Assembly: GCF_014649735.1 (NCBI RefSeq)
Contig: NZ_BMTP01000007.1
Coordinates: forward strand, 124,001-188,000
DNA length: 64,000 nt
Direction: 5' to 3'
From: Streptomyces lavendofoliae
Lineage (GTDB): Bacteria > Actinomycetota > Actinomycetes > Streptomycetales > Streptomycetaceae
Shown here: positions 19,509-28,914 of the stretch, piece after piece
How positions within the stretch are numbered: position 1 is the stretch's first letter
How the letters are laid out: each line of letters starts with the position of its first letter
Position numbers and translations under genes: made by a program
Notes under the pieces: generated by a model
What the model was told of the DNA's origin: nothing
What the model saw: only the letters and a program-made list of their open reading frames with translations
Databases searched by the model: none

Positions 19509-21317
19509 CTACCCGGTCTCGTAGTCCCGGCCCAGGACGACCGTGACGTCCGCGTTGGCCGCCGCCTTGCCCTGCGCCACGGCGCCCGGGGGCAGACCGA
19601 GGGTCTTGGCGACCTCCTCCGCCTTCGCCCGGTGTGCGGCCTCACCGTAGATGACCTGCGAGGACGACTCCGTGTCGGCCTTGCCTCCGTCGATGACGGC
19701 GTAGCCGCCGTTGATCAGCCGGACGCGTGCCGCCTCGGTGGCGTCCTCGTCGCCCGAGGCGTTCCGGACGCCGACCCGGACGGCCGAGCCCTGCTCCGGC
19801 GCGCTGACCGATCCGCCGAGGATGTCCTTCACCACACCGCTGGTGGCCTGCTCACTGAGCGTGCCGTCCTCCTGCACGGGCAGCAGCGCCGTCCTGTGGT
19901 CGCCCACCTTGGCGTGCTGGGCGAGCCTGGCGAGGGAGGCGCCGAGGTCCTTCTCCGGCAGCGACGGGTCCAGGATCTGCGCGAGCGTCTCGATGGTGAC
20001 CGTCGCCGACCGGGGGTCGTCCGACATCTTGCGCAGGACGCCGAGGACGACCTGGCCGAACCGCCGCAGCTGCGCGGCCTCCGCCTCGCCGGGCCCCCGG
20101 TGGGTGGCGTACGCGACGGCCATGCGCCCGTTCAGGGTCTGGCCCTCGCCCTCGGGCACGAGCGGCGGGTCGCCCTCCTTCGCACCGGGGACCTCGGTGT
20201 CCGTGGCGGCCTCGATGCCGCCGACCAGTTCGACCAGGTTCTCCAGATACGGGGTGTCGAGCCGCCACGTCCCGCTGATCCTGGTGCCCAGCAGGGCGCC
20301 GAGCGCCTCGCGGGTGCCGGCGGAGCCGTCGTCGTCGACGGACTTCGCGAGCGTGGTGGTGGTGCCGTCGTCGTTGGCGACGGAGAGCGAGTTGGGCAGC
20401 AGGACGGTGGTGCCCTGCTTGGTGGTGGCGTTGTCGACCAGGAGCGCCGTGGAGGTCTCCTTGCTCCCGGTGTTGTGCAGGTGCAGGACGATCACGTCCC
20501 GCTGCTGCGGACCGCTCGCGGTGGCGCCCTGCCCGGTCTTCCGCTCGGACAGGCCGGGGAGCAGGCCGGCGGACCACAGGTAGCCGAGGCCGCCGATCAG
20601 GGCGACGGCCAGGACGACGACGAGCGCGACGACCCGGTGGCGGCCCCGCCGTTTGGCCTCCTCACGGCGCTCGGACCGGCTCTCGGTGAACTTGAGCCAG
20701 TCGATGACGTCTTCGGAGTCCTCGTCCGGGTCCTCGACGAAGGAGAACTGCTCGGTCCGGTACTCGCGCCCGGCCTCCGGCTCCGGTTCCGGCTGCGTTT
20801 CGGTTCCCGGCTCCGTTCCCGGCCGGCGCTGCTGCGGTTCGGGCCCGGAGGCCCGGCGGCGCTGCCCGGGCACGGCGGCGGCCGGCGGGGCCTCGGGCCG
20901 CGCGTGCGGCGGCTGCTCCTGCGGGTACTGCTCCTGCGGGTACTGCTGCGGCGGGTACTGCTCCGGGGCGGGCTGCGGTGCCGGCTGCTGCGGGGCGGCG
21001 CCGTAGCCGGTCGCGTAGCCCTCGTACCCGTACCCCTGCTGGGCGTACGAAGGGTCGTACTGCTGCTGGGGCTGCTGGTCGTGCTGAGGTTGCTGGGACT
21101 GCGCGTACTGGTCGTACTGGTCGTAGCCGTAGGACTGCTGGGGCTGGTGGGTCTGCTGGGGCTGTGTGTGCGGGTCGTACGAGTTGTACGGGTCGTACTG
21201 CTGCTCCTGGTGCTGCGGAGCCTGCTGCTGGTACACCGGCTGCCCGTAGGCGTCGTAGCCGACGACCTGCGGCTGCGGCGGGTAATACGGGTCGTACGGG
21301 TTCTGCTGGTCGTTCAC
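19509..21317 (-). CDS. LytR-CpsA-Psr-like envelope protein with LytR C-terminal domain
   Basis: Predicted type II membrane protein of 602 residues in four parts. A roughly 225-residue cytoplasmic region rich in Gln, Tyr and Pro comes first, then one transmembrane helix (HRVVALVVVLAVALIGGL). The LCP-like extracellular domain (about residues 270-420) and a LytR_C domain (VRVGVRNASG... to GRDYETG) follow. LCP enzymes attach glycopolymers to peptidoglycan, but the usual IPRD motif is replaced by LLPNSLSV here, so catalysis is uncertain. It lies between rsfS and nadD; from memory the equivalent S. coelicolor locus encodes an LCP-type protein linked to wall glycopolymer attachment, which I could not verify. 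Confidence 0.88.
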   Translation of the reverse strand: MNDQQNPYDPYYPPQPQVVGYDAYGQPVYQQQAPQHQEQQYDPYNSYDPHTQPQQTHQPQQSYGYDQYDQYAQSQQPQHDQQPQQQYDPSYAQQGYGYEGYATGYGAAPQQPAPQPAPEQYPPQQYPQEQYPQEQPPHARPEAPPAAAVPGQRRRASGPEPQQRRPGTEPGTETQPEPEPEAGREYRTEQFSFVEDPDEDSEDVIDWLKFTESRSERREEAKRRGRHRVVALVVVLAVALIGGLGYLWSAGLLPGLSERKTGQGATASGPQQRDVIVLHLHNTGSKETSTALLVDNATTKQGTTVLLPNSLSVANDDGTTTTLAKSVDDDGSAGTREALGALLGTRISGTWRLDTPYLENLVELVGGIEAATDTEVPGAKEGDPPLVPEGEGQTLNGRMAVAYATHRGPGEAEAAQLRRFGQVVLGVLRKMSDDPRSATVTIETLAQILDPSLPEKDLGASLARLAQHAKVGDHRTALLPVQEDGTLSEQATSGVVKDILGGSVSAPEQGSAVRVGVRNASGDEDATEAARVRLINGGYAVIDGGKADTESSSQVIYGEAAHRAKAEEVAKTLGLPPGAVAQGKAAANADVTVVLGRDYETG

Positions 21318-21336
21318 CGGTGCCCCTCTCCGTGGC

Positions 21337-21957
21337 TCATTCGCCCCGGTACAACTGGCGCTTGTCGATGTAGCGCACGACGCCGTCCGGCACCAGGTAC
21401 CAGACGGGATCGCCCGCGGCGACCCGCGCCCGGCAGTCCGACGAGGAGATGGCCAGCGCGGGCACCTCGACCAGGGAGACCCCGCCCTCGGGCAGCCCGT
21501 CGTCCGACAGGTCGTGTCCGGGACGGGTCACCCCGATGAAGTGGGCGAGCGAGAAGAGTTCCTCGGCGTTGCGCCATCCCGGCATGATCTGGGACAGCGC
21601 GTCCGCTCCGGTGATGAAGAACAGGTCCGTGTCCTCGTTGAGGTCACGCAGGTCCCGCAGCGTGTCGATGGTGTACGTCGGTCCGCCGCGGTCGATGTCG
21701 ATGCGGCTGACCGAGAACTGCGGGTTGGACGCCGTCGCGATGACCGTCATCAGGTAACGGTCCTCCGCCGGGGAGACGTTCTTGTGGCTCTTCTGCCACG
21801 GCTGCCCGGTCGGTACGAACACCACCTCGTCCAGGTGGAACAGGGCGGCCACCTCGCTGGCGGCCACCAGGTGTCCGTGGTGGATCGGGTCGAACGTCCC
21901 GCCCATCACGCCGAGTCGGCGCTTGCCGGAACTGGTCGGCACTTGCTGGTCTCCCAT
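21337..21957 (-). CDS. nadD: Nicotinate-nucleotide adenylyltransferase
   Basis: Adenylates nicotinate mononucleotide to deamido-NAD in NAD synthesis. 206 residues: [20 protein letters not shown] contains the HxGH-type nucleotidyltransferase signature near residue 25, and [14 protein letters not shown] and [16 protein letters not shown] match the NadD C-terminal ISSTxxR region in altered form. The ATG ([12 protein letters not shown]) is favoured over a start seven codons upstream. It is 19 bp upstream of the LCP-like gene, same strand, probably one operon through rsfS. Confidence 0.95.
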   Translation of the reverse strand: MGDQQVPTSSGKRRLGVMGGTFDPIHHGHLVAASEVAALFHLDEVVFVPTGQPWQKSHKNVSPAEDRYLMTVIATASNPQFSVSRIDIDRGGPTYTIDTLRDLRDLNEDTDLFFITGADALSQIMPGWRNAEELFSLAHFIGVTRPGHDLSDDGLPEGGVSLVEVPALAISSSDCRARVAAGDPVWYLVPDGVVRYIDKRQLYRGE

Positions 21958-22024
21958 GCGTGCAGAGCCTACTGGCACGGCACCGCGGGCGGTCCCGGCG
22001 GTCGCGGGGTGGGGCGGCCGGGGA

Positions 22025-22183
22025 TCAGCGGTCGCGGTTGAAGCGCGTGGTGATCCACAGCAGCAGGAGCAGCACGACGAAGGCGCCGCCGCCGGTGAGG
22101 TACGGGTTGAGGCTGGCGTGATTGCCGTGCTCGGCGCCCTCGGCGAGCGTGACGAGACTGGCGGCGGTGGTGGGGAGGCTCAT
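22025..22183 (-). CDS. Conserved 52-residue single-pass membrane protein
   Basis: The short frame reads [20 protein letters not shown], then [20 protein letters not shown] and ends TTRFNRDR: an acidic outer segment, one transmembrane helix and a basic inside end. The combination of a clear helix, a positive-inside end and position directly upstream of nadD makes it a likely gene in the nadD operon. AGG lies about 12 nt before the ATG. I recognise it only as a small conserved Streptomyces membrane protein. Confidence 0.72.
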   Translation of the reverse strand: MSLPTTAASLVTLAEGAEHGNHASLNPYLTGGGAFVVLLLLLWITTRFNRDR

Positions 22184-22482
22184 CTTCGGCAGGACCTATC
22201 CATCGGAGTCGGAGCGGAGACTTCGCGCACATCGTATGCGGGCCGTCCGGGCACGCTCACGCCGACTCAGTCGTTGTCGCCGGTGTCGCGCTGTCCGCGC
22301 GGCGGGAACCGGGCGGGCGGGGCGGCTCCGGCGAGGCGGACGGCCGGCACGATCCGGAGCGTGTCGCCGGGTCTCGCGGAGCGAAGGCGGCGGTCGGCGG
22401 CGCGACGGCGCCCGGCACGGCGGTGTGCCCCTCGGCGCTCCATCGGCGCTCCATCGGCGCTCCCCGGTTGTCCACAGGCTCG
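22184..22482. other. Intergenic region between divergent membrane protein and M48 protease genes
   Basis: No convincing gene or RNA. A -10-like TACGAT (minus strand, 22231-22236) lies about 50 bp upstream of the 52-residue protein. A short direct repeat, CCATCGGCGCT, occurs twice (22440-22461). Confidence 0.4.
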
Positions 22483-22510
22483 TTCACACCGTGGCTTCAG
22501 CGCCTACGCT
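22483..22510 (+). promoter_or_regulatory. Candidate promoter of the M48 protease gene
   Basis: TTCACA, 16 bp, TACGCT, about 55 bp before the start codon. Confidence 0.4.
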
Positions 22511-22562
22511 GGGGGCCGTCAGGGGGACGAGACAGGTCTCGTACGGAGATGGGGGCATTTTC

Positions 22563-23633
22563 ATGACCGACGGCAGCCACGAGAACGTACCGAGCAGGCA
22601 GCGCAGGCGGTTCCCGGGCCTTTCGTCCCGGGCCTACGAACACCCGGCGGACCGGTCGGCACTCGTCGCCCTGCGCAAGCTCAGCGGCTTCGACACGGTC
22701 TTCAAGGCGCTGAGCGGGCTGCTGCCGGAGCGCAGCCTGCGGCTGCTGTTCCTGTCCGACTCGGTGCGGGTGGGTGACGCGCAGTTCACCCACCTCAACG
22801 GCATGCTGCGGGACGCCTGTTACATCCTGGACCTGGAGAAGGTCCCCGCGATGTACGTCACGCAGGACCCGAAGCCGAACGCCATGTGCATCGGCCTGGA
22901 CGAGCCGATCATCGTCGTGACGACCGGGCTGATCGAGCTGCTGGACGAGGAGGAGATGCGGGCGGTCGTCGGGCACGAGGTGGGCCACGCGCTGTCGGGT
23001 CACGCCGTGTACCGCACGGTGCTGCTGTTCCTGACCAACCTGGCGCTGAAGGTCGCCTGGATCCCCCTCGGCAACGTCGCGATCATGGCGATCGTGACGG
23101 CGCTGCGCGAGTGGTTCCGCAAGTCCGAGCTGTCGGCTGACCGGGCCGGGCTGCTGGTGGGCCAGGACCTACGGGCCTCGATGCGCGGGCTGATGAAGAT
23201 AGCCGGCGGCAACCACCTGCACGAGATGAACGTGGACGCGTTCCTGGAGCAGGCGGAGGAGTACGAGGCCGGGGGCGACCTGCGCGACTCGGTGCTGAAG
23301 ATCCTGAACGTGCTGCCCCGCTCGCACCCGTTCACCACGGTGCGGGCCGCCGAGCTGAAGAAGTGGGCCGAGAGCCGCGACTACCAGCGGATCATGGACG
23401 GCCACTACCCGCGCCGCTCGGAGGACAAGGACACGTCGGTCACGGATTCCTTCCGCGAGTCCGCGTCCCACTACGCCGAGTCGGTGCGCGGCAGCAAGGA
23501 CCCGCTGATGAAGCTGGTCGGCGACATAGCCGGCGGCGCGGGTGACCTGGGCGGCAAGCTCCGCGACCGGTTCACCGGCGGTTCCGGCGGTACGGGCCGA
23601 CCGGGCGGCGACGGCCCGGCCGCCTCGGACTGA
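22563..23633 (+). CDS. M48-family zinc metalloprotease
   Basis: Membrane-associated peptidase of 356 residues. The zinc motif is VVGHEVGHALSGH (HExxH, about residue 138), with the third ligand in KSELSADRAGLL about 50 residues later, as in HtpX/Ste24-like M48 enzymes. The intervening segment TVLLFLTNLALKVAWIPLGN is hydrophobic. The Gly-rich C-terminal tail is low-complexity. ATG chosen with GGGGGCA upstream. Divergent from the nadD group and convergent with the next membrane protein gene. The substrate is unknown; envelope protein quality control is the family norm. Confidence 0.93.
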   Translation: MTDGSHENVPSRQRRRFPGLSSRAYEHPADRSALVALRKLSGFDTVFKALSGLLPERSLRLLFLSDSVRVGDAQFTHLNGMLRDACYILDLEKVPAMYVTQDPKPNAMCIGLDEPIIVVTTGLIELLDEEEMRAVVGHEVGHALSGHAVYRTVLLFLTNLALKVAWIPLGNVAIMAIVTALREWFRKSELSADRAGLLVGQDLRASMRGLMKIAGGNHLHEMNVDAFLEQAEEYEAGGDLRDSVLKILNVLPRSHPFTTVRAAELKKWAESRDYQRIMDGHYPRRSEDKDTSVTDSFRESASHYAESVRGSKDPLMKLVGDIAGGAGDLGGKLRDRFTGGSGGTGRPGGDGPAASD

Positions 23634-23712
23634 CCGCGCCCCCACCGGCACAGCGCCCCGTCGGCACACAGCGGCGTCCGGCGGACCGCGCCGCCGGTCG
23701 GCCCGGTCCCCG

Positions 23713-24864
23713 TCACCGCCCGTCCCGGCCCCCTCCGCCCCTCCCCCCGGTGGCGGGCGCCGGGCGGACGGGAGCCGGGAGGGCGGGCTGGGTCAAGGGC
23801 GCCAGGGCGCCGCAGAGGGCGGGCGCGGCCCGGGTGCCGGTGGCGTACGGGTCGGTGAGCCCGGGCCCCTCCGGAGTGGCGCGGTGTCCGGCGAGCACGG
23901 GGTGCAGGAAGCCCGCCGGGTCGGCCGAGCAGGACTGGGGGCCGGCCTGCACGCGGCTGGTCAGCACCTCCGCGCGGTGCATCCGCAGGTCCTCGCGGTC
24001 GAAGCGGAAGATCAGCTCGCGGCGCACGGTGAACAGCGAGGCGTCGGCGGCGGGAGCCGCGCCGGCCGGGCGCACCGCGTAGACGAGGGTGTGGTCCGAC
24101 GCCACCTCCAGGGTGTCCGGCCCCACCTCCGCCACCCGCATCGTCCCCCGTACCCGCGTGGCGGTGTCCGCGAGCGCCACCTCGGCCGTGTCGAAGCGCA
24201 CCAGCCAGCCGGTCGCGGCGTGCCGCCCGTCATCGGCCGGGGAGTCGACACTGCGGTCGAACTGCTCCAGCTGGTCGGGATCGAGCAGCAGCCGGATCTG
24301 CCGGACGGCGTCGCCGGTGACGACGTCCGGGTCGAGCGAGGACAGCACCAGGTAGTCCTTGGCGGTGCTCAGCGCGGTGACCACATGGCCCACGGAGAAG
24401 TGGGCGGTGCGCCGGGCGGCCGGGAGGGTGACCCCGGCGGCGCCGGAGCGGAACGACGCGGCGGGACTGCGGGCGTACAGGGCGGCGGGATCCCCGCCGG
24501 GGACCGTGCCCCGCGGGGCGAGCGATACCACCGTGGTCAGCAGCGGCTCGGCGCGCCGCTCGGCCGACGGCTGGTAGGCGTTGCGGGCGCTCAGGTACAC
24601 CACGGCGGCGAAGGTCACCGCGAGGACCAGCACGAAGAGCAGGGCGCCGTGCCGGGGGCGGGCACCGGTGAGTGGCGGCACCTCCCCCTCGGGACGGCTC
24701 CGTACGGCCCGGGCGCTGTCCTCCAGGCGTTCCCGCGCCGAGTACTCCTGGAGGCGGGCAGCGCGGACGAACGACTCGTCGAAGACGACGGACCCGTACT
24801 CGTCCTCACCGCCGCCGGGGATTCCGTCGGGTGTCCCCTCGGGCGGGTCGCCACGCCCTGCCAT
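23713..24864 (-). CDS. Single-pass membrane protein with SVVFDExFVRAA motif
   Basis: 383 residues: a short acidic cytoplasmic N-terminus with DEYGSVVFDESFVRAARLQE (about residue 25), one transmembrane helix (ALLFVLVLAVTFAAVVYLS, about residues 73-91), then a 290-residue extracellular domain of unknown fold with a likely disulphide near its end. No enzyme motif was seen. The neighbouring gene upstream shares the cytoplasmic motif, so the two are probably distant paralogues or partners. From memory, a Streptomyces protein at this position was linked to the spore-wall synthesis complex; not verifiable here. Confidence 0.85.
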   Translation of the reverse strand: MAGRGDPPEGTPDGIPGGGEDEYGSVVFDESFVRAARLQEYSARERLEDSARAVRSRPEGEVPPLTGARPRHGALLFVLVLAVTFAAVVYLSARNAYQPSAERRAEPLLTTVVSLAPRGTVPGGDPAALYARSPAASFRSGAAGVTLPAARRTAHFSVGHVVTALSTAKDYLVLSSLDPDVVTGDAVRQIRLLLDPDQLEQFDRSVDSPADDGRHAATGWLVRFDTAEVALADTATRVRGTMRVAEVGPDTLEVASDHTLVYAVRPAGAAPAADASLFTVRRELIFRFDREDLRMHRAEVLTSRVQAGPQSCSADPAGFLHPVLAGHRATPEGPGLTDPYATGTRAAPALCGALAPLTQPALPAPVRPAPATGGRGGGGRDGR

Positions 24865-24929
24865 ACCTTCAGGGTAGGTCCGCGGAGGGTCCGGTAAACG
24901 CGCTGGTACGGGACAACACGCGGGCGGCC

Positions 24930-25580
24930 CTAGGGTGTTCGCGGCAGCGTCGGCACGGGTGCGGCACCATGCCCGGCGGAGGCCGGGGACGCGGTGCGGG
25001 CGGGCGGGGCGCGGTGCGGGCCGGTACCGACCCGGTCGGTGACCTCGGGTCCGGTGCGGGCGGGCGCCGGGGGCGCGGGTGGTGTGTCGACGCCGCTGGT
25101 CGCGGGCGCCGGCACCTGCCCGCCGCGCCCGCCGGAGGAGGATCCCCGGTAGACGGCCGTGAAGGCGAGGGCGACCATCCCGACGCCCATCACCACCGCG
25201 AGGACCCACGCCACCGGCCGGTGCCAGCGGGAGCTGGGCCGGTAGGGCCGCAGGGCGCCGCCGTGCGCCCCGTAGGGACCGGCGTTGTCGGCGGGCCCGT
25301 ACCGGTCGGCGTACCCCGGCGCGCGGGCCCCTGGCGCGTACCCGTCGCCGTAGGGGTCGTCGGCGGAAGCACCGCCCGCGCCGGCCCGCGCGGCCTCGGC
25401 GTCGGCCCGCGCCCGGGCGGCGGCCAACAGGCGTTCCACGGCGCTGGGTTCATGGATCACGGCGGCCCGGACGAAGTCCTCGTCGAACACCACGGAGGCG
25501 AAGTCGTCGTCGGCGCCCCCGCGGTCGTCGTCGGGCTCCCAGCCGTCCGGGAACGGCCTGCCCCCCACGTCGTCCGGCAC
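24930..25580 (-). CDS. Second SVVFDExFVRAA-motif membrane protein, short ectodomain
   Basis: 216 residues: DDFASVVFDEDFVRAAVIHE near residue 33, an Ala/Arg helix, a Gly/Tyr/Pro-rich linker, one transmembrane helix (VAWVLAVVMGVGMVALAF, about residues 122-142), and a low-complexity Pro/Thr/Ala outer tail. The GTG (PDDVGGRPFPDGWEPD) was chosen because TACGCT ends 6 nt before it, suggesting a leaderless transcript. It lies 65 bp upstream of its paralogue, on the same strand. Confidence 0.78.
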   Translation of the reverse strand: MPDDVGGRPFPDGWEPDDDRGGADDDFASVVFDEDFVRAAVIHEPSAVERLLAAARARADAEAARAGAGGASADDPYGDGYAPGARAPGYADRYGPADNAGPYGAHGGALRPYRPSSRWHRPVAWVLAVVMGVGMVALAFTAVYRGSSSGGRGGQVPAPATSGVDTPPAPPAPARTGPEVTDRVGTGPHRAPPARTASPASAGHGAAPVPTLPRTP

Positions 25581-25657
25581 GGTCCCAGCGTAGACCGAGG
25601 AGGTGCTTTTGGGCAGGGAGCGCGGCAAACCCCGCTCACCCGGCCCAGCCGCCACGG

Positions 25658-26974
25658 CTACCGTGTGTGACCGTCACCCGTCACGATGTACTTGGTCGAC
25701 GTCAGCTCCGGCAGCCCCATCGGACCCCGCGCGTGGAGCTTCTGCGTCGAGATGCCGATCTCGGCGCCGAAGCCGAACTGGCCGCCGTCCGTGAAGCGGG
25801 TGGAGGCGTTGACCGCGACCGTCGTGGAGTCCACCAGCTGGGTGAAGCGGCGGGCGGCTGCCTGGGAGGTGGTGACGATGGCCTCGGTGTGGCCGGAGGT
25901 CCAGAGCCGGATGTGGCCCACGGCGGCGTCCAGCGAGTCGACGACGGCCGCGGCGATGTCGTACGACAGGTACTCGGTCTCCCAGTCCTCGGCCGTGGCC
26001 GCCACCACGGTGGCCTTGGAGGCACCGGCGTAGGACTGCACCCGCTCGTCGCCGTGGACGGTGACGCCGGCCTCGGCGAGGGCGTCCAGGGCGCGCGGCA
26101 GGAAGGCGTCGGCGATGTCCTGGTGGACGAGGAGCGTCTCGGCGGCGTTGCAGACGCTGGGCCGCTGCGCCTTGGAGTTGATCAGGATGTCGACGGCCAT
26201 GTCCAGATCGGCCTGGGCGTCGACGTAGACGTGGCAGTTGCCGGTGCCGGTCTCGATGACCGGGACGGTGGACTGCTCGACGACGGTGCGGATCAGGGAG
26301 GCGCCGCCGCGCGGGATCAGGACGTCGACCAGGCCGCGGGCGCGCATCAGCTCGCGCACCGAGTCGCGGGACTCGCCCGGCACCAGCTGCACCGCGTCCG
26401 CCGGCAGCCCCGCGCCGCCGACGGCGTCCCGCAGGACGCGGACCAGGGCGGTGTTGGAGGAGTACGCGGAGGAGGAGCCGCGCAGCAGGACCGCGTTCCC
26501 GGACTTCAGGCAGAGCGCGGCGGCGTCGACCGTCACGTTGGGCCGGGCCTCGTAGATGATGCCGACCACGCCGAGCGGGACGCGGACCTGCCGCAGGTCG
26601 ATGCCGTTGGGCAGGGTGGAGCCGCGCACCACCTCGCCGACCGGGTCGGGCAGCGCGGCCACGTCCCGGACGTCGGCGGCGATGGCCCGCACCCGCTCGG
26701 GGGTGAGCGTCAGCCGGTCGATGATCGACTCGCTGGTGCCGGCCTCCCGGGCCCGCGCGACGTCCTCGGCGTTGGCCTCGACGATCTCGCTCGTGCGGAC
26801 CTCCAGCGCGTCCGCGATCGCCAGCAGCGCGTCGTCCTTGGCCGCGCGCGGGAGTGGCGCGATTTCGGCGGACGCGGCGCGCGCCCGGTAGGCGGCGCGG
26901 GTGACCGGGGTCATGTCGTCGTACGGCGTGACGGACGGCGAGGTTGCGGAGGCGGGGGAATGCGACGAGGTCAT
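25658..26974 (-). CDS. proA: Gamma-glutamyl phosphate reductase
   Basis: Second step of proline synthesis: reduces glutamyl-5-phosphate to the semialdehyde with NADPH. 438 residues of the aldehyde dehydrogenase-like fold with [20 protein letters not shown], the catalytic cysteine in [16 protein letters not shown] (about residue 275), and the C-terminal [21 protein letters not shown]. The ATG ([10 protein letters not shown]) is preceded at 6 nt by TACGCT, so the mRNA may be leaderless. The first roughly 20 residues are low-complexity; a second ATG at MTPVTRAAY is possible. Confidence 0.96.
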   Translation of the reverse strand: MTSSHSPASATSPSVTPYDDMTPVTRAAYRARAASAEIAPLPRAAKDDALLAIADALEVRTSEIVEANAEDVARAREAGTSESIIDRLTLTPERVRAIAADVRDVAALPDPVGEVVRGSTLPNGIDLRQVRVPLGVVGIIYEARPNVTVDAAALCLKSGNAVLLRGSSSAYSSNTALVRVLRDAVGGAGLPADAVQLVPGESRDSVRELMRARGLVDVLIPRGGASLIRTVVEQSTVPVIETGTGNCHVYVDAQADLDMAVDILINSKAQRPSVCNAAETLLVHQDIADAFLPRALDALAEAGVTVHGDERVQSYAGASKATVVAATAEDWETEYLSYDIAAAVVDSLDAAVGHIRLWTSGHTEAIVTTSQAAARRFTQLVDSTTVAVNASTRFTDGGQFGFGAEIGISTQKLHARGPMGLPELTSTKYIVTGDGHTR

Positions 26975-27049
26975 ACTCGCAGCGTAATGCGCTCCGGACG
27001 GGCATCCCTCACGCATCCCGCTCTGCGAGACACCCCGTGGCCCGGTACG

Positions 27050-27391
27050 TCAGTACGGGTGAACCCCCACGGGGGCGGCCGGCGGCGGACCGTACCCCTC
27101 CGCGATCCGCAGGTGGTACGTCTCGCGGTCGATGACCTCCAGACCGACGATCTCCCACGGCGGCAGCTTGGCGCTCTGCCGGTGCTCGCCCCACAGCCGC
27201 AGGGCGACGGCGGCCGCGTCGTGCAGGTCGCGGGCCTCCTCCCAGTACCGGATCTCGGCGTGGTCGTCGGCGTACCGGCTGGTCAGCAGGAACGGATGGT
27301 CGTGGGCGAGCTGCTCCAGGGCCCGTCTGACGTCCTTGAGCGGGGCCGCCTGACCGGAGACGCTCAGGGTGATGTGCCACAGCTTGGACAC
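27050..27391 (-). CDS. Conserved hypothetical protein between proA and proB
   Basis: 113 residues starting (GTG) SKLWHITLSVSGQAAPLKDV, with SRYADDHAEIRYWEEARDL and PPWEIVGLEVIDRETYHLRI. The alternating beta-alpha pattern suggests a small ferredoxin-like or DUF-type domain, but no function is known to me. An in-frame GTG at 27463 would add 24 residues of Pro/Thr-rich sequence and cannot be excluded. Conserved placement beside proA in Streptomyces supports it being real. The 271 bp from here to proB hold no gene I can support. Confidence 0.8.
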   Translation of the reverse strand: MSKLWHITLSVSGQAAPLKDVRRALEQLAHDHPFLLTSRYADDHAEIRYWEEARDLHDAAAVALRLWGEHRQSAKLPPWEIVGLEVIDRETYHLRIAEGYGPPPAAPVGVHPY

Positions 27392-27662
27392 CGGGCGGTC
27401 CGGGGTCCGCAGCGGCGCCGTCGTCGACGCCGGCTTCGTCGAAGTCGGCCCCGGCCTCGACACTCGTCAAGGCGCGTTCGGCCGTCCCTCGGGGCAGAGC
27501 CCCCGGGCGCGCTCGTCTCACCGGCGGCCTCCTGTGTGTACGTCGTGTGCTGTCACCCCGCCCACCCCTGAGACAAAGTTGACCAGTCCCGCGCGGGACG
27601 TGGGGCGGTTTTGGTGAAGCTCTCCGGCGGATGGCGGGACTTTCAGCCGTTCTGGGGCTGGT

Positions 27663-28790
27663 CTAGGCCTCCAGGACGACGAGATCGTCCCTGTGTACGA
27701 CCTCCTTCTCGTACGCCGGGCCCAGCTCCCTGGCCAGCTCTCGGGTGGACCGTCCGAGGAGCTGGGGGATCTCCTTGGCGTCGAAGGTGACGAGTCCCCG
27801 TGCGACGGCCCGGCCGGAGGCGTCGCGCAGCTCGACGGGGTCCCCCGCCGCGAAGTCGCCCTCGACGGCCGCGATGCCCGCCGGCAGCAGGGACTTGCGG
27901 CCCTCGACGACCGCCCGCACCGCGCCGTCGTCCAGGATCAGGGCGCCCTGCGGGGTGGAGGCGTGGGCCAGCCACAGCAGCCGGTCCGCGGAGCGGCGGC
28001 CGGTGCGGCGGAAGTAGGTGCCGGTGTCCCGGCCGGCGAGGGCGTCGGCGGCGCGGCTGGCGGAGGTGAGCACGACGGGTACGCCGGCGGCGGCGGCGAT
28101 CCGGGCGGCCTCCACCTTGGTGACCATGCCGCCGGTGCCGACGCCCGCCTTGCCGGCCGAGCCGATCTCGACGCCCTCCAGGTCGGCGGGGCCGTGCACC
28201 TCCGCGATGCGCGAGGTGCCCGGCGTGGACGGGTCGCCGTCGTAGAGCCCGTCCACGTCGGAGAGCAGGACGAGCAGGTCGGCCCTGACCAGGTGGGCCA
28301 CGAGGGCGGCGAGCCGGTCGTTGTCGCCGAACCGGATCTCGTCGGTGGCGACCGTGTCGTTCTCGTTGACGACCGGCAGGGCGCCCATGGCGAGCAGCTG
28401 GTCGAGGGTCCGGTAGGCGTTGCGGTAGTGGGCGCGGCGGCTGGTGTCGTCGGTGGTGAGCAGGACCTGGCCGACGCGTACGCCGTAGCGGGCGAAGGAA
28501 GCGGTGTAGCGGGCGACCAGGAGCCCCTGGCCGACGCTGGCGGCGGCCTGCTGGCGGGCCAGGTCCTTGGGGCGCCGGGCGAGGCCGAGCGGTGCGAGGC
28601 CGGCGGCGATGGCGCCGGAGGAGACCAGGACGATCTCCTTCTCACCTCCGCTGCGGACCTTGGCCAGTACGTCGACGAGCGCGTCGACGCGGTCGGCGTC
28701 GAGGCCGCCGGAGGCGGTGGTCAGGGAGGACGAACCGACCTTGACGACGATCCTGCGGGCTTCCGTCACGTACTGTCTTGCCACTGTCAC
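27663..28790 (-). CDS. proB: Glutamate 5-kinase
   Basis: First step of proline synthesis: ATP-dependent phosphorylation of glutamate, normally feedback-inhibited by proline. 375 residues with the amino-acid kinase fold (RRIVVKVGSSSLTT, VLVSSGAIAAGLAPLGL, VVNENDTVATDEIRFGDND, GTGGMVTKVEAA) and a C-terminal PUA domain. The GTG was chosen because TAGATT lies 6 nt before it, again leaderless-like; a second GTG is two codons later. proA lies 700 bp away with one unknown gene between. Confidence 0.96.
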   Translation of the reverse strand: MTVARQYVTEARRIVVKVGSSSLTTASGGLDADRVDALVDVLAKVRSGGEKEIVLVSSGAIAAGLAPLGLARRPKDLARQQAAASVGQGLLVARYTASFARYGVRVGQVLLTTDDTSRRAHYRNAYRTLDQLLAMGALPVVNENDTVATDEIRFGDNDRLAALVAHLVRADLLVLLSDVDGLYDGDPSTPGTSRIAEVHGPADLEGVEIGSAGKAGVGTGGMVTKVEAARIAAAAGVPVVLTSASRAADALAGRDTGTYFRRTGRRSADRLLWLAHASTPQGALILDDGAVRAVVEGRKSLLPAGIAAVEGDFAAGDPVELRDASGRAVARGLVTFDAKEIPQLLGRSTRELARELGPAYEKEVVHRDDLVVLEA

Positions 28791-28914
28791 ATGGGAAATC
28801 TATGCCAGGAGCGGCTCGCGGCGCTCGCGCGTTCCATCGGATGGACACGCCGCCGGACACCACGGGACAGCGCCGCTCGCCCCGCCGCACGCCGGGCCGG
28901 GCGGGCCGCCCGGG

